16,414 nucleotides of DNA from an uncultured Bacteroidales bacterium. GTDB taxonomy: Bacteria > Bacteroidota > Bacteroidia > Bacteroidales > Paludibacteraceae. Positions 1 through 5,895 of the stretch are shown in pieces; position 1 is the stretch's first letter; the number at the start of each line of letters is the position of its first letter. The stretch is from positions 1 to 16,414 of the forward strand of contig ONXE01000115.1 of the NCBI GenBank assembly GCA_900321775.1. The letters are read 5' to 3'. A program made the translations under genes and the position numbers. The notes beneath the pieces were generated by a model that saw only the letters and a list, made by a program, of their open reading frames with translations, made no database searches and was not told the DNA's origin.

Positions 1-111
1 GCCCCGGTGATCCACTACCTCGCGCTGAACCAACGGAATCATAGCATATCCGCCGCCCAGCGTGAAAGCGCCGATCTTAAAAAACGTCCAAAAGAGTTGC
101 AGAGCCTGCAT
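1..111 (-). CDS. Chromate transporter family protein, N-terminal fragment
   Basis: The reverse strand from the ATG at 111 to the window edge encodes 37 residues without a stop. They include the segment FFKIGAFTLGGGYAMIPLVQ, which is the characteristic first part of the CHR (chromate ion transporter) family, where a conserved F-(T/R)-x-GGG-x-A-M-I-P motif opens the first membrane helices. The family comprises inner-membrane anion transporters. In Bacteroidota they often occur as two adjacent half-length genes, so the remainder and possibly a partner should lie to the left. Most of the protein is outside the window, so substrate and length cannot be judged. It has the same orientation as the transglycosylase upstream but is separated from it by about 250 bp of repeat-rich DNA, so it is probably a separate unit. 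I saw no clear -33/-7 promoter for it. Confidence 0.85.
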   Translation of the reverse strand, partial: MQALQLFWTFFKIGAFTLGGGYAMIPLVQREVVDHRG

Positions 112-359
112 GAGATTATTTACGATTTAACGATTTACGATTTACGATTGATTGACAATTTATTTATGATTTAACTATTTACGAGTGGGCGATTTATTTA
201 TGATTTAACTATTTCGAGTTGACGATTTGTTGTTAGATAACGTCAATTGAACAATAATCTCAATTGAACAATCAATTGTCCAATTGTCCACGCTTCAGCG
301 ATCGTTCGGAGCTTTAGCGTAGAAAAGAATTGTCCAATTGTCAATAACTTGTCCAATTG
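112..359. repeat. AT-rich intergenic repeat region
   Basis: This 248-bp gap holds no convincing gene. It starts with several copies of a 'tttacgattta'-like unit (about 119-150). A perfect 23-bp direct repeat follows at 158-180 and 192-214, with start points 34 bp apart. A cluster of 'caattgtccaattgtc'-type units, built on the palindrome CAATTG, lies at about 261-360. Between these sits one copy (287-333) of a longer dispersed repeat annotated separately. Such degenerate short-unit arrays are common between Bacteroidota genes. I see no coding potential or CRISPR-like regularity here. Confidence 0.75.
287..333 (+). repeat. Dispersed intergenic repeat, copy 1
   Basis: About 47 bp that recur at 1755-1800. 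The shared core is 'agcgatcgttcggagc', then one mismatched base, then 'ttagcgtaga', giving 26 of 27 identical positions. Similarity continues on both sides ('tccacgc' before, 'gaattgt' after). The outer ends ACGCT and AGCGT are inverted, so the unit could fold imperfectly. It lies just past the stop of the minus-strand transglycosylase gene. Confidence 0.7.
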
Positions 360-1079
360 TCAATTCACCTTCAGTTTCCCTTGCTTGATTCGGTGGTATA
401 TGCCATGTACTTTCCCCACGTACCGCATGGTCTCGCCGCCTTGAAACGAGCCCCAGCGCACTACGCTGTCGGTGTAATAGACCGAGTCGCTCAGCAGCGC
501 CAAAAACGGTTCCACCTCTTCCCAGCGGTTGGGATTGGCTTCGTATTTGCGAGCCAACGCCCTTGCGTCCAGGATATGTGCCGTACCGGCATTATAAGCC
601 GCCAAAATGAACTTCACCCGTTCCACGCTATCCGGCACGTAACGGAACTGGCGTTTCAGTGTGGCTAAACTCCTGGCTCCGGCTTCTATATTGTCCCGGG
701 GCTCAAACACCGTCGAGTCGTTCAACCCGTATTTGGCCGCAGTCTTGGGCATCAGTTGCATGATTCCCGAGGCGCCGAACTGCGACTGGGCCGTAGGCTT
801 GAAACGACTCTCGGCAAAGCCAACAGCTGCCAGCATCTCCCATTCCCAGCCTACGAGTGGCGCAAACTCCTTGAAATACGCCGCGTAGGGGATATGTTCC
901 TCTTCGGCCTGAAGGGCTTGCTCTTTTTGCTGTTCTTCCACGATAACCAACTCCGTCTCATAGCCCTGCAATGCACCCCAACCGCCAAGCAGAATAAACA
1001 ACGCCACGGCTCCAACCGTGGCGAAAAGATAGGTCTTGCCTCGCTTTACTGTGCTGCGATATGTCCAGGCACTGTTCAC
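360..1079 (-). CDS. Membrane-anchored lytic transglycosylase (SLT domain)
   Basis: This 239-aa protein cleaves the MurNAc-GlcNAc bond of peptidoglycan in the periplasm, judging by its goose-type-lysozyme/SLT fold. A short basic N-terminus leads into one membrane helix (about residues 17-36). A charged Glu/Gln-rich linker (about 47-62) follows, then the catalytic domain. Family motifs are all present: the catalytic Glu in FAESRF (E90), GASGIMQLMP (102-111) and AAYNAG (160-165). Layout and size resemble the catalytic module of MltF-like enzymes without their solute-binding domain. The start is a GTG whose bases overlap the TGA of the uridine kinase gene (GTGA at 1076-1079), so the two are almost certainly co-translated; no better start lies before the membrane helix. 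The family assignment is secure. The exact subfamily and physiological role are not. Confidence 0.92.
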   Translation of the reverse strand: MNSAWTYRSTVKRGKTYLFATVGAVALFILLGGWGALQGYETELVIVEEQQKEQALQAEEEHIPYAAYFKEFAPLVGWEWEMLAAVGFAESRFKPTAQSQFGASGIMQLMPKTAAKYGLNDSTVFEPRDNIEAGARSLATLKRQFRYVPDSVERVKFILAAYNAGTAHILDARALARKYEANPNRWEEVEPFLALLSDSVYYTDSVVRWGSFQGGETMRYVGKVHGIYHRIKQGKLKVN

Positions 1080-1693
1080 GAATGTTCGTTGATCTGTTGT
1101 TTGATAAACTTGGCTAGCATGTTGATGGCAGCCGTATTGCTTCCGCCTTGCGGCACTATCACATCCGCATAGCGCTTGCAGGGCTCGATAAACTGCTCAT
1201 GCATCGGTTTGAGTACGCGTTGATAGCGCTCAATCACCGCTTCCGTAGTGCGCCCGCGCTCCACTATATCGCGCTTGATAACCCGAATCAGGCGGTCATC
1301 TGCATCGGCGTCCACGAAGATCTTCAGGTCCATCTGGGCGCGCAATTTCTTGTCTACAAGGGTCAAAATGCCTTCGATGATTACCACCTCTTTTGGCTCG
1401 ATATGGATGGTCTCCTCCTGACGCGTACAGGTCAGATAACTGTATATCGGCTGCTCGATAGGCTTGCCTTCACGCAGTTCGCGCAAGTGTCGCTCCAGTA
1501 GCGGCCACTCGAAAGCGTCCGGGTGGTCAAAGTTGATGTTCTGCCGCTCCTCCACAGGAACATGCGACGAGTCTTTGTAGTAACTGTCCTGCGGAATAAC
1601 CACTACTTCACCTTTTGGCAGGCGTTCTGTCAGTTTCTTTACCACCGTTGTTTTTCCCGAGCCGGTGCCGCCCGCAATACCGATTACAAACAT
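1076..1693 (-). CDS. udk: Uridine kinase
   Basis: This 205-aa cytoplasmic enzyme of pyrimidine salvage phosphorylates uridine (and cytidine) to the monophosphate using a nucleoside triphosphate. The P-loop GGTGSGKTT is at residues 8-16. The conserved acidic residue follows in QDSYY (D36), then the nucleoside-binding stretch FDHPDAFEW (55-63), the EGIL segment (107-110), and the lid motif RDIVERGR (141-148). Length matches the bacterial family (about 205-215 aa), and the protein is intact at both ends. Its stop overlaps the start of the lytic transglycosylase gene by 4 nt, so the two form an operon, although their functions are not obviously connected. I could not find a -33/-7 promoter in the repeat-filled 160 bp upstream. 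Confidence 0.96.
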   Translation of the reverse strand: MFVIGIAGGTGSGKTTVVKKLTERLPKGEVVVIPQDSYYKDSSHVPVEERQNINFDHPDAFEWPLLERHLRELREGKPIEQPIYSYLTCTRQEETIHIEPKEVVIIEGILTLVDKKLRAQMDLKIFVDADADDRLIRVIKRDIVERGRTTEAVIERYQRVLKPMHEQFIEPCKRYADVIVPQGGSNTAAINMLAKFIKQQINEHS

Positions 1694-1854
1694 AATCTTT
1701 GACTTTTGACCTTTGACTTTTGACCTTTAAAAGCACATAAATTGTCCAATTAACTCCACGCGAAGCGATCGTTCGGAGCGTTAGCGTAGATTAGAATTGT
1801 AAATCATTTGTCAAATCGTAAATCGTCCTTGACCTCTTACCTCTTACGCTCCCC
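1694..1854. repeat. Intergenic simple repeats upstream of udk
   Basis: This gap has no gene. It contains two tandem copies of 'tttgacttttgacc' (about 1699-1726), one copy of the dispersed repeat (1755-1800), short 'aaatcatttgtcaaatcgtaa' elements (about 1801-1822, written here across the line break), and 'cttgacctcttacctcttac'. These resemble the simple-repeat material at 112-359 and 5583-5760. Confidence 0.6.
1755..1800 (+). repeat. Dispersed intergenic repeat, copy 2
   Basis: Second copy of the element at 287-333, in the same orientation, just upstream of udk on the minus strand. The 27-bp core (1764-1790) differs from copy 1 at one base. The two copies bracket the udk-transglycosylase pair. 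Confidence 0.7.
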
Positions 1855-2073
1855 CTACTGGTTCGCAAACTCCTTGACTTTGGTTTCCGCACCCAATTCT
1901 TCATGATACACTTCTGCCAGCGCGTCGCGAGCAGATTGTTCGTACACACCTTTTTCATTGCACCTAACCACGTTCTGGTTCTTCAGTGCCTTGTCGAGCA
2001 GCATGTCGTACTGCGCTTGTTCAAAGCCTTCCTGCAGTTTGCGCTCGAAATCTTTAAGTTCTTCAGCAGACAT
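1855..2073 (-). CDS. Small protein of unknown function next to a zeta-like gene
   Basis: A 72-aa, charged, soluble-looking protein with no signal peptide or membrane segment. Its first half (about residues 3-30, Glu/Lys/Gln-rich) should be helical, and a short stretch NVVRCNEKGVYEQ (34-46) looks like a small beta hairpin. It begins with ATG at 2073, inside the last codons of the zeta-like gene (11-nt overlap), so translation would be coupled to that gene. A small partner next to a zeta/ABC-type ATPase gene suggests an antitoxin or accessory role, but nothing in the sequence proves it. Zeta toxins in Firmicutes pair with epsilon antitoxins, which I cannot recognise here. The reading frame is intact although its partner is broken. 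Confidence 0.6.
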   Translation of the reverse strand: MSAEELKDFERKLQEGFEQAQYDMLLDKALKNQNVVRCNEKGVYEQSARDALAEVYHEELGAETKVKEFANQ

Positions 2074-2622
2074 TGTTCTTTATCTCATTGAAAAGTTTCT
2101 CATTATACACTTTCGTCGGCAACTTGGCACCACCGGAGGCTATCATCACCTTCGACATATCCGAGTTGTCAAATATCATCCATACGTCCACCAACGGCAT
2201 GAACAGATGAAACAAGTTGTTCAGCCCCCAATAGTAACGGCGGATAATCACGTTCTGCGGCACATTGTGCCCACCTTCCTGAACGCGTTGCGCCACGCGT
2301 GTGATGGCAGCCTCCGGACCTTTCAGCCAGAAGAAAATCAGATGAACCCTGAAACCCTTCGCCTGAGCAGCCTTCACTATCTTCGTGTATGTCCGCGCAG
2401 ACAGGGTCGTCTCCATCGCGAAGTTCTCCTCGCCTTCTATCAACTGGTCACAGCGCGCTTTCATCAAACGACCCGCCTCTATGGCCATACTCTCCGGGTC
2501 CAACGGCGACAAACCGCGGGCTATCTCATCAGCACCTCGGGCAAAACACGCAGCGATGCGGTCGTCTTCCCCGCCCCGTTGCAGCCCGCGATAATATACA
2601 GTGTTTTTCTGCTTTCGTCCAT
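2063..2622 (-). pseudogene. Zeta-toxin/ABC-type ATPase-like gene, frameshifted
   Basis: The ATG at 2622 opens a frame encoding MDESRKTLYIIAGCNGAGKT and ending at a TAG at 2521-2523 after 33 codons. It contains a Walker A motif, AGCNGAGKTT. The continuation of the same family, ADEIARGLSPLDPESM...METTLSARTY...SKVMIASGG, lies in a second frame running from about 2535 to the stop at 2063. Intact relatives normally have about nine residues (a stretch like EFVN before ADEIA) between the LPEVL and ADEIA segments. Those are missing here, which implies a deletion of roughly 25-28 bp that is not a multiple of three. The family phosphorylates UDP-GlcNAc (zeta) or related small molecules; this copy should not make a functional protein. 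An assembly indel is an alternative. The middle of the gene (2403-2498) is duplicated at 5454-5549. Confidence 0.75.
2403..2498 (+). repeat. 96-bp direct repeat, source copy inside zeta-like gene
   Basis: These 96 bases are identical to 5454-5549 in the same orientation. Here they fit the reading frame of the zeta-like gene (antisense to the plus strand), so this is the original copy. Similarity also extends 10 bp to the left with two mismatches (ccgcgcagac against ccgcgccgag). Confidence 0.95.
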
Positions 2623-2641
2623 ACGCGTACGATTCCGGCTG

Positions 2642-2673
2642 CAAAATTAATACTTTTTTTTGAATTATGCAAA
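2642..2673 (-). promoter_or_regulatory. Bacteroidota -33/-7 promoter for the zeta-like gene
   Basis: On the minus strand, TTTG (2673-2670) is followed after 20 bp by TAATTTTG (2649-2642), matching the TTTG / TAnnTTTG consensus of the primary Bacteroidota sigma factor. The ATG at 2622 lies about 20 bp downstream of the -7 box. This supports 2622, not the more upstream frame opening at 2644, as the real start. Confidence 0.7.
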
Positions 2674-2700
2674 TAAAAAGTGATTTTTTTGCCTAAATAT

Positions 2701-2731
2701 TTTGTCAAGTCAAAAAAAAGCACTAACTTTG
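2701..2731 (+). promoter_or_regulatory. Bacteroidota -33/-7 promoter for the ABC importer operon
   Basis: TTTG (2701-2704), a 19-bp spacer, then TAACTTTG (2724-2731). The initiation ATG is at 2765. The element lies inside the upstream extension of the open frame, which argues against a start at 2702. Confidence 0.75.
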
Positions 2732-2764
2732 TGCCCAGAAACAACAAACGCAACGACAAACTAT

Positions 2765-4234
2765 ATGAAGAAGTGGATCTATCTTCTGCTGGCCGCATGG
2801 CTTATGCTATCCTGCTCAGGCAATGAAGAACACACCCTGGTACTGAACAGCGAGGAGGACATTGCCGGCCTGCGCATAGCCACGACCTCAGGCGGGTGTT
2901 ATGACATCGAACTGTCGCCCCGCACCGACATCGAGTTGCAGCGTTACAACTCGCTCTCCGATGCACTCCAGGCCTTGCTGCACGGCAATGCAGACCTGCT
3001 GATCAACGACGAGACAGCCCTCAATGCCTACATCTGCCGCGAACAGGGAATCAAGCCTGTCCTGCGCGGAGACAAAGCGTACCCTACGTCGTTCATGTTC
3101 CAGAAAAAAGACACGGCGCTCGCTAACGCCTTCAACGCCACGCTGGCACGACTGCGAGCCAACGGCACCTACGACAAAATCATCGACTACTGGCTCAACG
3201 ACCACTATATCGATGCCGACACGTTCCCCCGCATCCCCGTGCCTACCGAAGGCGAGCCGCTGCGGGTGGCGAATGTCGCCGCCAACGCTCCCCTTGCGTT
3301 CAAGTCGGGCAACGAGTGGTACGGACTGGAAATGGACCTGTTGCGCGAATTCGCCAACGACCTCAACCGACCCCTGGACATCAGGTTCTACGACGTCACG
3401 GCGGCGATTATGTCTATCAAAACCGACAAGGCCGACCTCCTCTCCGGCGGCGTGTTCATTACCCCCGAACGACTGGAGGAGTTCTCCTTCGGCAACCCCT
3501 ACTACTATTTCCACAGCACCTATTTCGCAGTAGACCGGGACTCCAAAAACAGAGAACAAGGCCTGGCGGCACGCAGTAAGCATGCCGTACAGAAAAACCT
3601 GCTGGCTGAGGACCGCTGGCAGTTCATCACCGAAGGCCTGGCGGAGACGCTCGTCATCACGCTCCTGGCTATCCTCTTCGGCTCGCTCCTCGGCATCGTC
3701 GTCTATCGGATGGCAGAGAGCCGCCGTCGCTGGGCACGCTCGGTAGCCACAGTCTACAACGGCTTCATCGCCGGCATACCCGAACTAGTACTGCTGCTCG
3801 TGCTCTTCTACGTGGTGTTCGCCAAAAGCGGCCTCCCCGCGGATATCGTGGCGGTTATCGCTTTTGCCATGTACTTCGCTTCGGGTGCAGCCGACATCTA
3901 CAAAACCTCGCTGGACGCTGTGCCACACGGACAAACAGAAGCCGGTCTGGCACTCGGCTTCACGCCGCTGCAGACTTTCTTCCATATCGTCTTCCCGCAG
4001 GCGGTAAGGCACGGACTGCCACTCTATAAGGGATTGTGTATCAACACTCTCAAGGGCACTTCCATCGTTGGCTACATCGCTATTCAGGACCTCACCCGAG
4101 CCGGCGACCTCATCCGCAGCCGTACGTTTGACGCACTCGTCCCCCTTCTGGCGGTCACGATCATCTATTTCCTGCTCGTATGGCTCATCGGCGCATTGTT
4201 CAACCTGACAACTCCTAAAAAGAAAGTATTATGA
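2765..4234 (+). CDS. ABC importer: solute-binding lipoprotein/permease fusion
   Basis: A 489-aa fusion for uptake of a polar amino acid-type solute. I chose the ATG at 2765 because a lipoprotein signal starts there (MKKWIYLLLAAWLMLSC, lipobox C17) and the promoter lies upstream. Residues 31-146 resemble the second lobe and C-terminal helix of a family-3 solute-binding protein (GLRIATTSGG; later RANGTYDKIIDYWL). Residues 165-255 resemble the first lobe (LRVANVAANAPLAF; GVFITPERLEEFSFGNPYY), so lobe order is reversed relative to classical proteins such as GlnH. From about 285 on there is a HisM/GlnP-type permease with about five helices and an EAA loop (EAGLALGF, 392-399, then FHIVFPQA). The stop overlaps the ATPase start by 4 nt (ATGA). 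The transporter class is secure; the substrate is unknown. Confidence 0.9.
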   Translation: MKKWIYLLLAAWLMLSCSGNEEHTLVLNSEEDIAGLRIATTSGGCYDIELSPRTDIELQRYNSLSDALQALLHGNADLLINDETALNAYICREQGIKPVLRGDKAYPTSFMFQKKDTALANAFNATLARLRANGTYDKIIDYWLNDHYIDADTFPRIPVPTEGEPLRVANVAANAPLAFKSGNEWYGLEMDLLREFANDLNRPLDIRFYDVTAAIMSIKTDKADLLSGGVFITPERLEEFSFGNPYYYFHSTYFAVDRDSKNREQGLAARSKHAVQKNLLAEDRWQFITEGLAETLVITLLAILFGSLLGIVVYRMAESRRRWARSVATVYNGFIAGIPELVLLLVLFYVVFAKSGLPADIVAVIAFAMYFASGAADIYKTSLDAVPHGQTEAGLALGFTPLQTFFHIVFPQAVRHGLPLYKGLCINTLKGTSIVGYIAIQDLTRAGDLIRSRTFDALVPLLAVTIIYFLLVWLIGALFNLTTPKKKVL

Positions 4235-5298
4235 TTTCTGTACAGCATCTGACCAAAACATACTACAACGCGGACGGCAGTTCGCTCACGGTCCTCAAGG
4301 ATATCAACTGTGACATCCAAAAAGGCGAAGTCATCTCTATCATCGGACCTTCCGGAACGGGCAAGAGTACCTTCCTCCGTTCGCTTAACCTCCTTGACCC
4401 GCCTACCGGAGGACGCATCCTGGTCGATGGCGAGGACATCCTCGCGAAAGGCTATCCTGTGCACAAACTGCGTCAGAAAATGGGCATGGTCTTCCAGAAC
4501 TTCAACCTCTTCGAGCACATGACCGTGCTGGAAAACGTCATGTACGCACCCGTCAAAATCCTCAAGGAGGACAAACAGCAGGCCCGCGACGAAGCCCTCG
4601 CGCTGCTCAAGAAAGTAGGGCTGGTGGAGAAAGCCGACGTCTATCCCGCCTCCCTCTCCGGCGGCCAGAAGCAGCGCGTGGCCATCGCCCGTGCGCTCGC
4701 CATGAAGCCCGACGCTATCCTCTTCGACGAACCCACCTCGGCTCTCGACCCCACCATGGTAGGCGAGGTGCTCAGCGTCATCCGGCAACTGTCCAAAAGC
4801 GGCCTGACCATGCTCATCGTCACCCACGAGATGCGGTTCGCACGCGACGTGAGCACACGGATCTTCTTCATGAACGAAGGCGTTATCTACGAGGACGGCA
4901 CACCCGAGCAGATCTTCGAGCACCCCGTCCACTCGGCCACCAAGGCCTTCGTGCAGCGCATCCAGAAACTGGTCTTCGAGATTGGTTCGGACGATTTCGA
5001 TTACCTGCAGATCCACACGGGCATCAACCGCTTCTGCCTCAAGTATAACCTCACTCAGGGTGAGCATGCCTACGCGCTCATTAAAGAGGTGCTCTTCACC
5101 CACATGCGCAACATCCGCCCGCTCACACTGCGTATGACTCACGCCGAACTGTCCGGGGTCACGACAGTCGATTTTATGGTGGAGAACCTTGACCATTCGC
5201 CGCTGAACGATGCCGCACGCGACAGCCTTCGCCCGCAGGTCAAGGACCTCATCGAAGAACCCACCAAGCGCGGATTCCGTGTCAAACTGATTATCTGA
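4231..5298 (+). CDS. Amino acid-type ABC transporter ATPase with C-terminal extension
   Basis: A 355-aa ATPase that powers the importer encoded just upstream (ATGA overlap). All nucleotide-binding motifs are intact: Walker A GPSGTGKST (39-47), Q-loop Q89, signature LSGGQ (142-146), Walker B ILFDEP (163-168) and switch H199. Residues 1-245 match GlnQ/HisP-type ATPases, which are normally about 240-250 aa. The extra ~110 residues are not the NIL domain of MetN. They include INRFCLKYNL (265-274), KEVLFTHM (285-292) and TTVDFMVENLDHSPL (311-325). The helix-then-strand order faintly recalls an RsbW/GHKL-type ATPase fold with its key Asn and Asp/Gly residues lost; this is a weak inference. Such a domain could link transport to the sensor-like gene downstream. 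Confidence 0.92.
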   Translation: MISVQHLTKTYYNADGSSLTVLKDINCDIQKGEVISIIGPSGTGKSTFLRSLNLLDPPTGGRILVDGEDILAKGYPVHKLRQKMGMVFQNFNLFEHMTVLENVMYAPVKILKEDKQQARDEALALLKKVGLVEKADVYPASLSGGQKQRVAIARALAMKPDAILFDEPTSALDPTMVGEVLSVIRQLSKSGLTMLIVTHEMRFARDVSTRIFFMNEGVIYEDGTPEQIFEHPVHSATKAFVQRIQKLVFEIGSDDFDYLQIHTGINRFCLKYNLTQGEHAYALIKEVLFTHMRNIRPLTLRMTHAELSGVTTVDFMVENLDHSPLNDAARDSLRPQVKDLIEEPTKRGFRVKLII

Positions 5299-5315
5299 CA
5301 ACAAAACACAAACAC

Positions 5316-5582
5316 ATGGATTTCAAGTCATTACGCACCCAGAGCAGTCTGGCTGTCATCATAACCGCTGCCGTGCTGGTCGAGATAACCAGCGGCATAC
5401 AGTACTACTTCGCCAAAGAGGGCATCCGCCAGGAGGTGGAGCACCGCGCCGAGAGGGTCGTCTCCATCGCGAAGTTCTCCTCGCCTTCTATCAACTGGTC
5501 ACAGCGCGCTTTCATCAAACGACCCGCCTCTATGGCCATACTCTCCGGGGAAAGGGCCAACGGCTCTTTCAGAACACCTTAA
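5316..5582 (+). pseudogene. Truncated membrane sensor-like protein (N-terminal remnant)
   Basis: The frame starts 17 bp after the ATPase gene and is the third gene of that operon. Its first 46 codons (5316-5453) look genuine: a short basic start, one membrane helix (about residues 11-31), then a charged helix, KEGIRQEVEHRAE. This is how many membrane-bound sensors (histidine kinases, SpoIIE-type phosphatases) begin, but too little remains to name the family. From 5454 to 5549 the DNA is a perfect copy of an antisense piece of the zeta-like gene. The frame then ends at 5582 after a few unrelated codons. The 88-aa product would lack any sensor or catalytic domain. Either the gene was destroyed by a rearrangement or the assembly is misjoined here. 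Confidence 0.7.
5454..5549 (+). repeat. 96-bp direct repeat, inserted copy
   Basis: Identical over 96 bp to 2403-2498, 3051 bp away. Here it sits out of its native context, exactly at the point where the sensor-like gene loses its homology. The left edge shows extra short homology to the source (ccgcgc.ga.ag). The right edge shares ccggg, and 'ccaacggc' follows shortly after in both places. Short homologies at both edges are typical of template switching. Confidence 0.95.
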
Positions 5583-5837
5583 ACAAGGGAGGGGGACCGC
5601 CTGCGGTGGAGGAGTATGAAGTCTTTGCTCTTTTAGCGCAGCGGTCTTTGCTCTTTGCTCTTTTAGCGCGACTCTCTTGCGACTCTCTTGCGACTCTTTT
5701 GCGACGGTCTTGGGACGATTGTCATTTTGGGTTCCCTAAACCATTGATTATCAATCTCACCTTCCCTGATTTTTGACAATGCCCCCTGCTTTTTCATAAG
5801 TTAACCCGCTTTTTTTTCTTATTTTTTCTCCCCGAAA
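5583..5837. repeat. Intergenic tandem repeats after the truncated gene
   Basis: About 255 bp without a credible gene. It contains the perfect palindrome-like accgc-ct-gcggt (5596-5607), two copies of 'tctttgctcttttagcgc' (5622-5639 and 5652-5669), and three tandem 11-bp units 'gactctcttgc' (5670-5680, 5681-5691, and 5692-5702 with one change). AT-rich DNA leads up to the next promoter. I found no remnant of the missing part of the sensor-like gene in any frame. Confidence 0.7.
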
Positions 5838-5869
5838 TTTGCATATTCCAAAAAAAAGCGTTACCTTTG
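5838..5869 (+). promoter_or_regulatory. Bacteroidota -33/-7 promoter for the thioredoxin/Omp28 operon
   Basis: TTTG (5838-5841), a 20-bp spacer, then TACCTTTG (5862-5869). The 12 bases from 5862 (tacctttgcacc) are the same as in the SusC promoter at 10920-10931. The ATG at 5896 lies 27 bp downstream of the -7 box. Confidence 0.8.
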
Positions 5870-5895
5870 CACCGGTTTTTGTAGTTTTGAAGTAT

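Noticed and set aside
119..360. Possible CRISPR array in the short repeats before the transglycosylase gene end
   Set aside because: Repeat units vary in length and spacing, are AT-rich and degenerate, lack unique spacers of constant length, and no cas gene is nearby.
357..668. Small plus-strand open frames at 357-668, 661-888 and 756-1172
   Set aside because: All lie antisense to the transglycosylase and udk genes, whose catalytic motifs are intact.
2702..2764. Upstream extension of the ABC binding protein/permease frame to 2702
   Set aside because: It covers the -7 promoter box and precedes a complete lipoprotein signal that starts at 2765.
4165..5304. Long antisense open frame (379 codons) opposite the ABC ATPase gene
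   Set aside because: The plus strand carries all ABC ATPase motifs in an intact frame. The antisense product is His/Val/Asp-rich with no recognisable domain, so it is a codon-usage shadow.
5596..5607. Palindrome accgcctgcggt as an intrinsic terminator
   Set aside because: A 5-bp stem with a 2-nt spacer cannot form a stable loop, and no T tract follows on either strand.
5839..5895. Upstream extension of the TlpA-like frame to a start at 5839
   Set aside because: It would place the -33/-7 promoter inside the gene and add non-signal residues before a clear signal peptide. The ATG at 5896 fits better.
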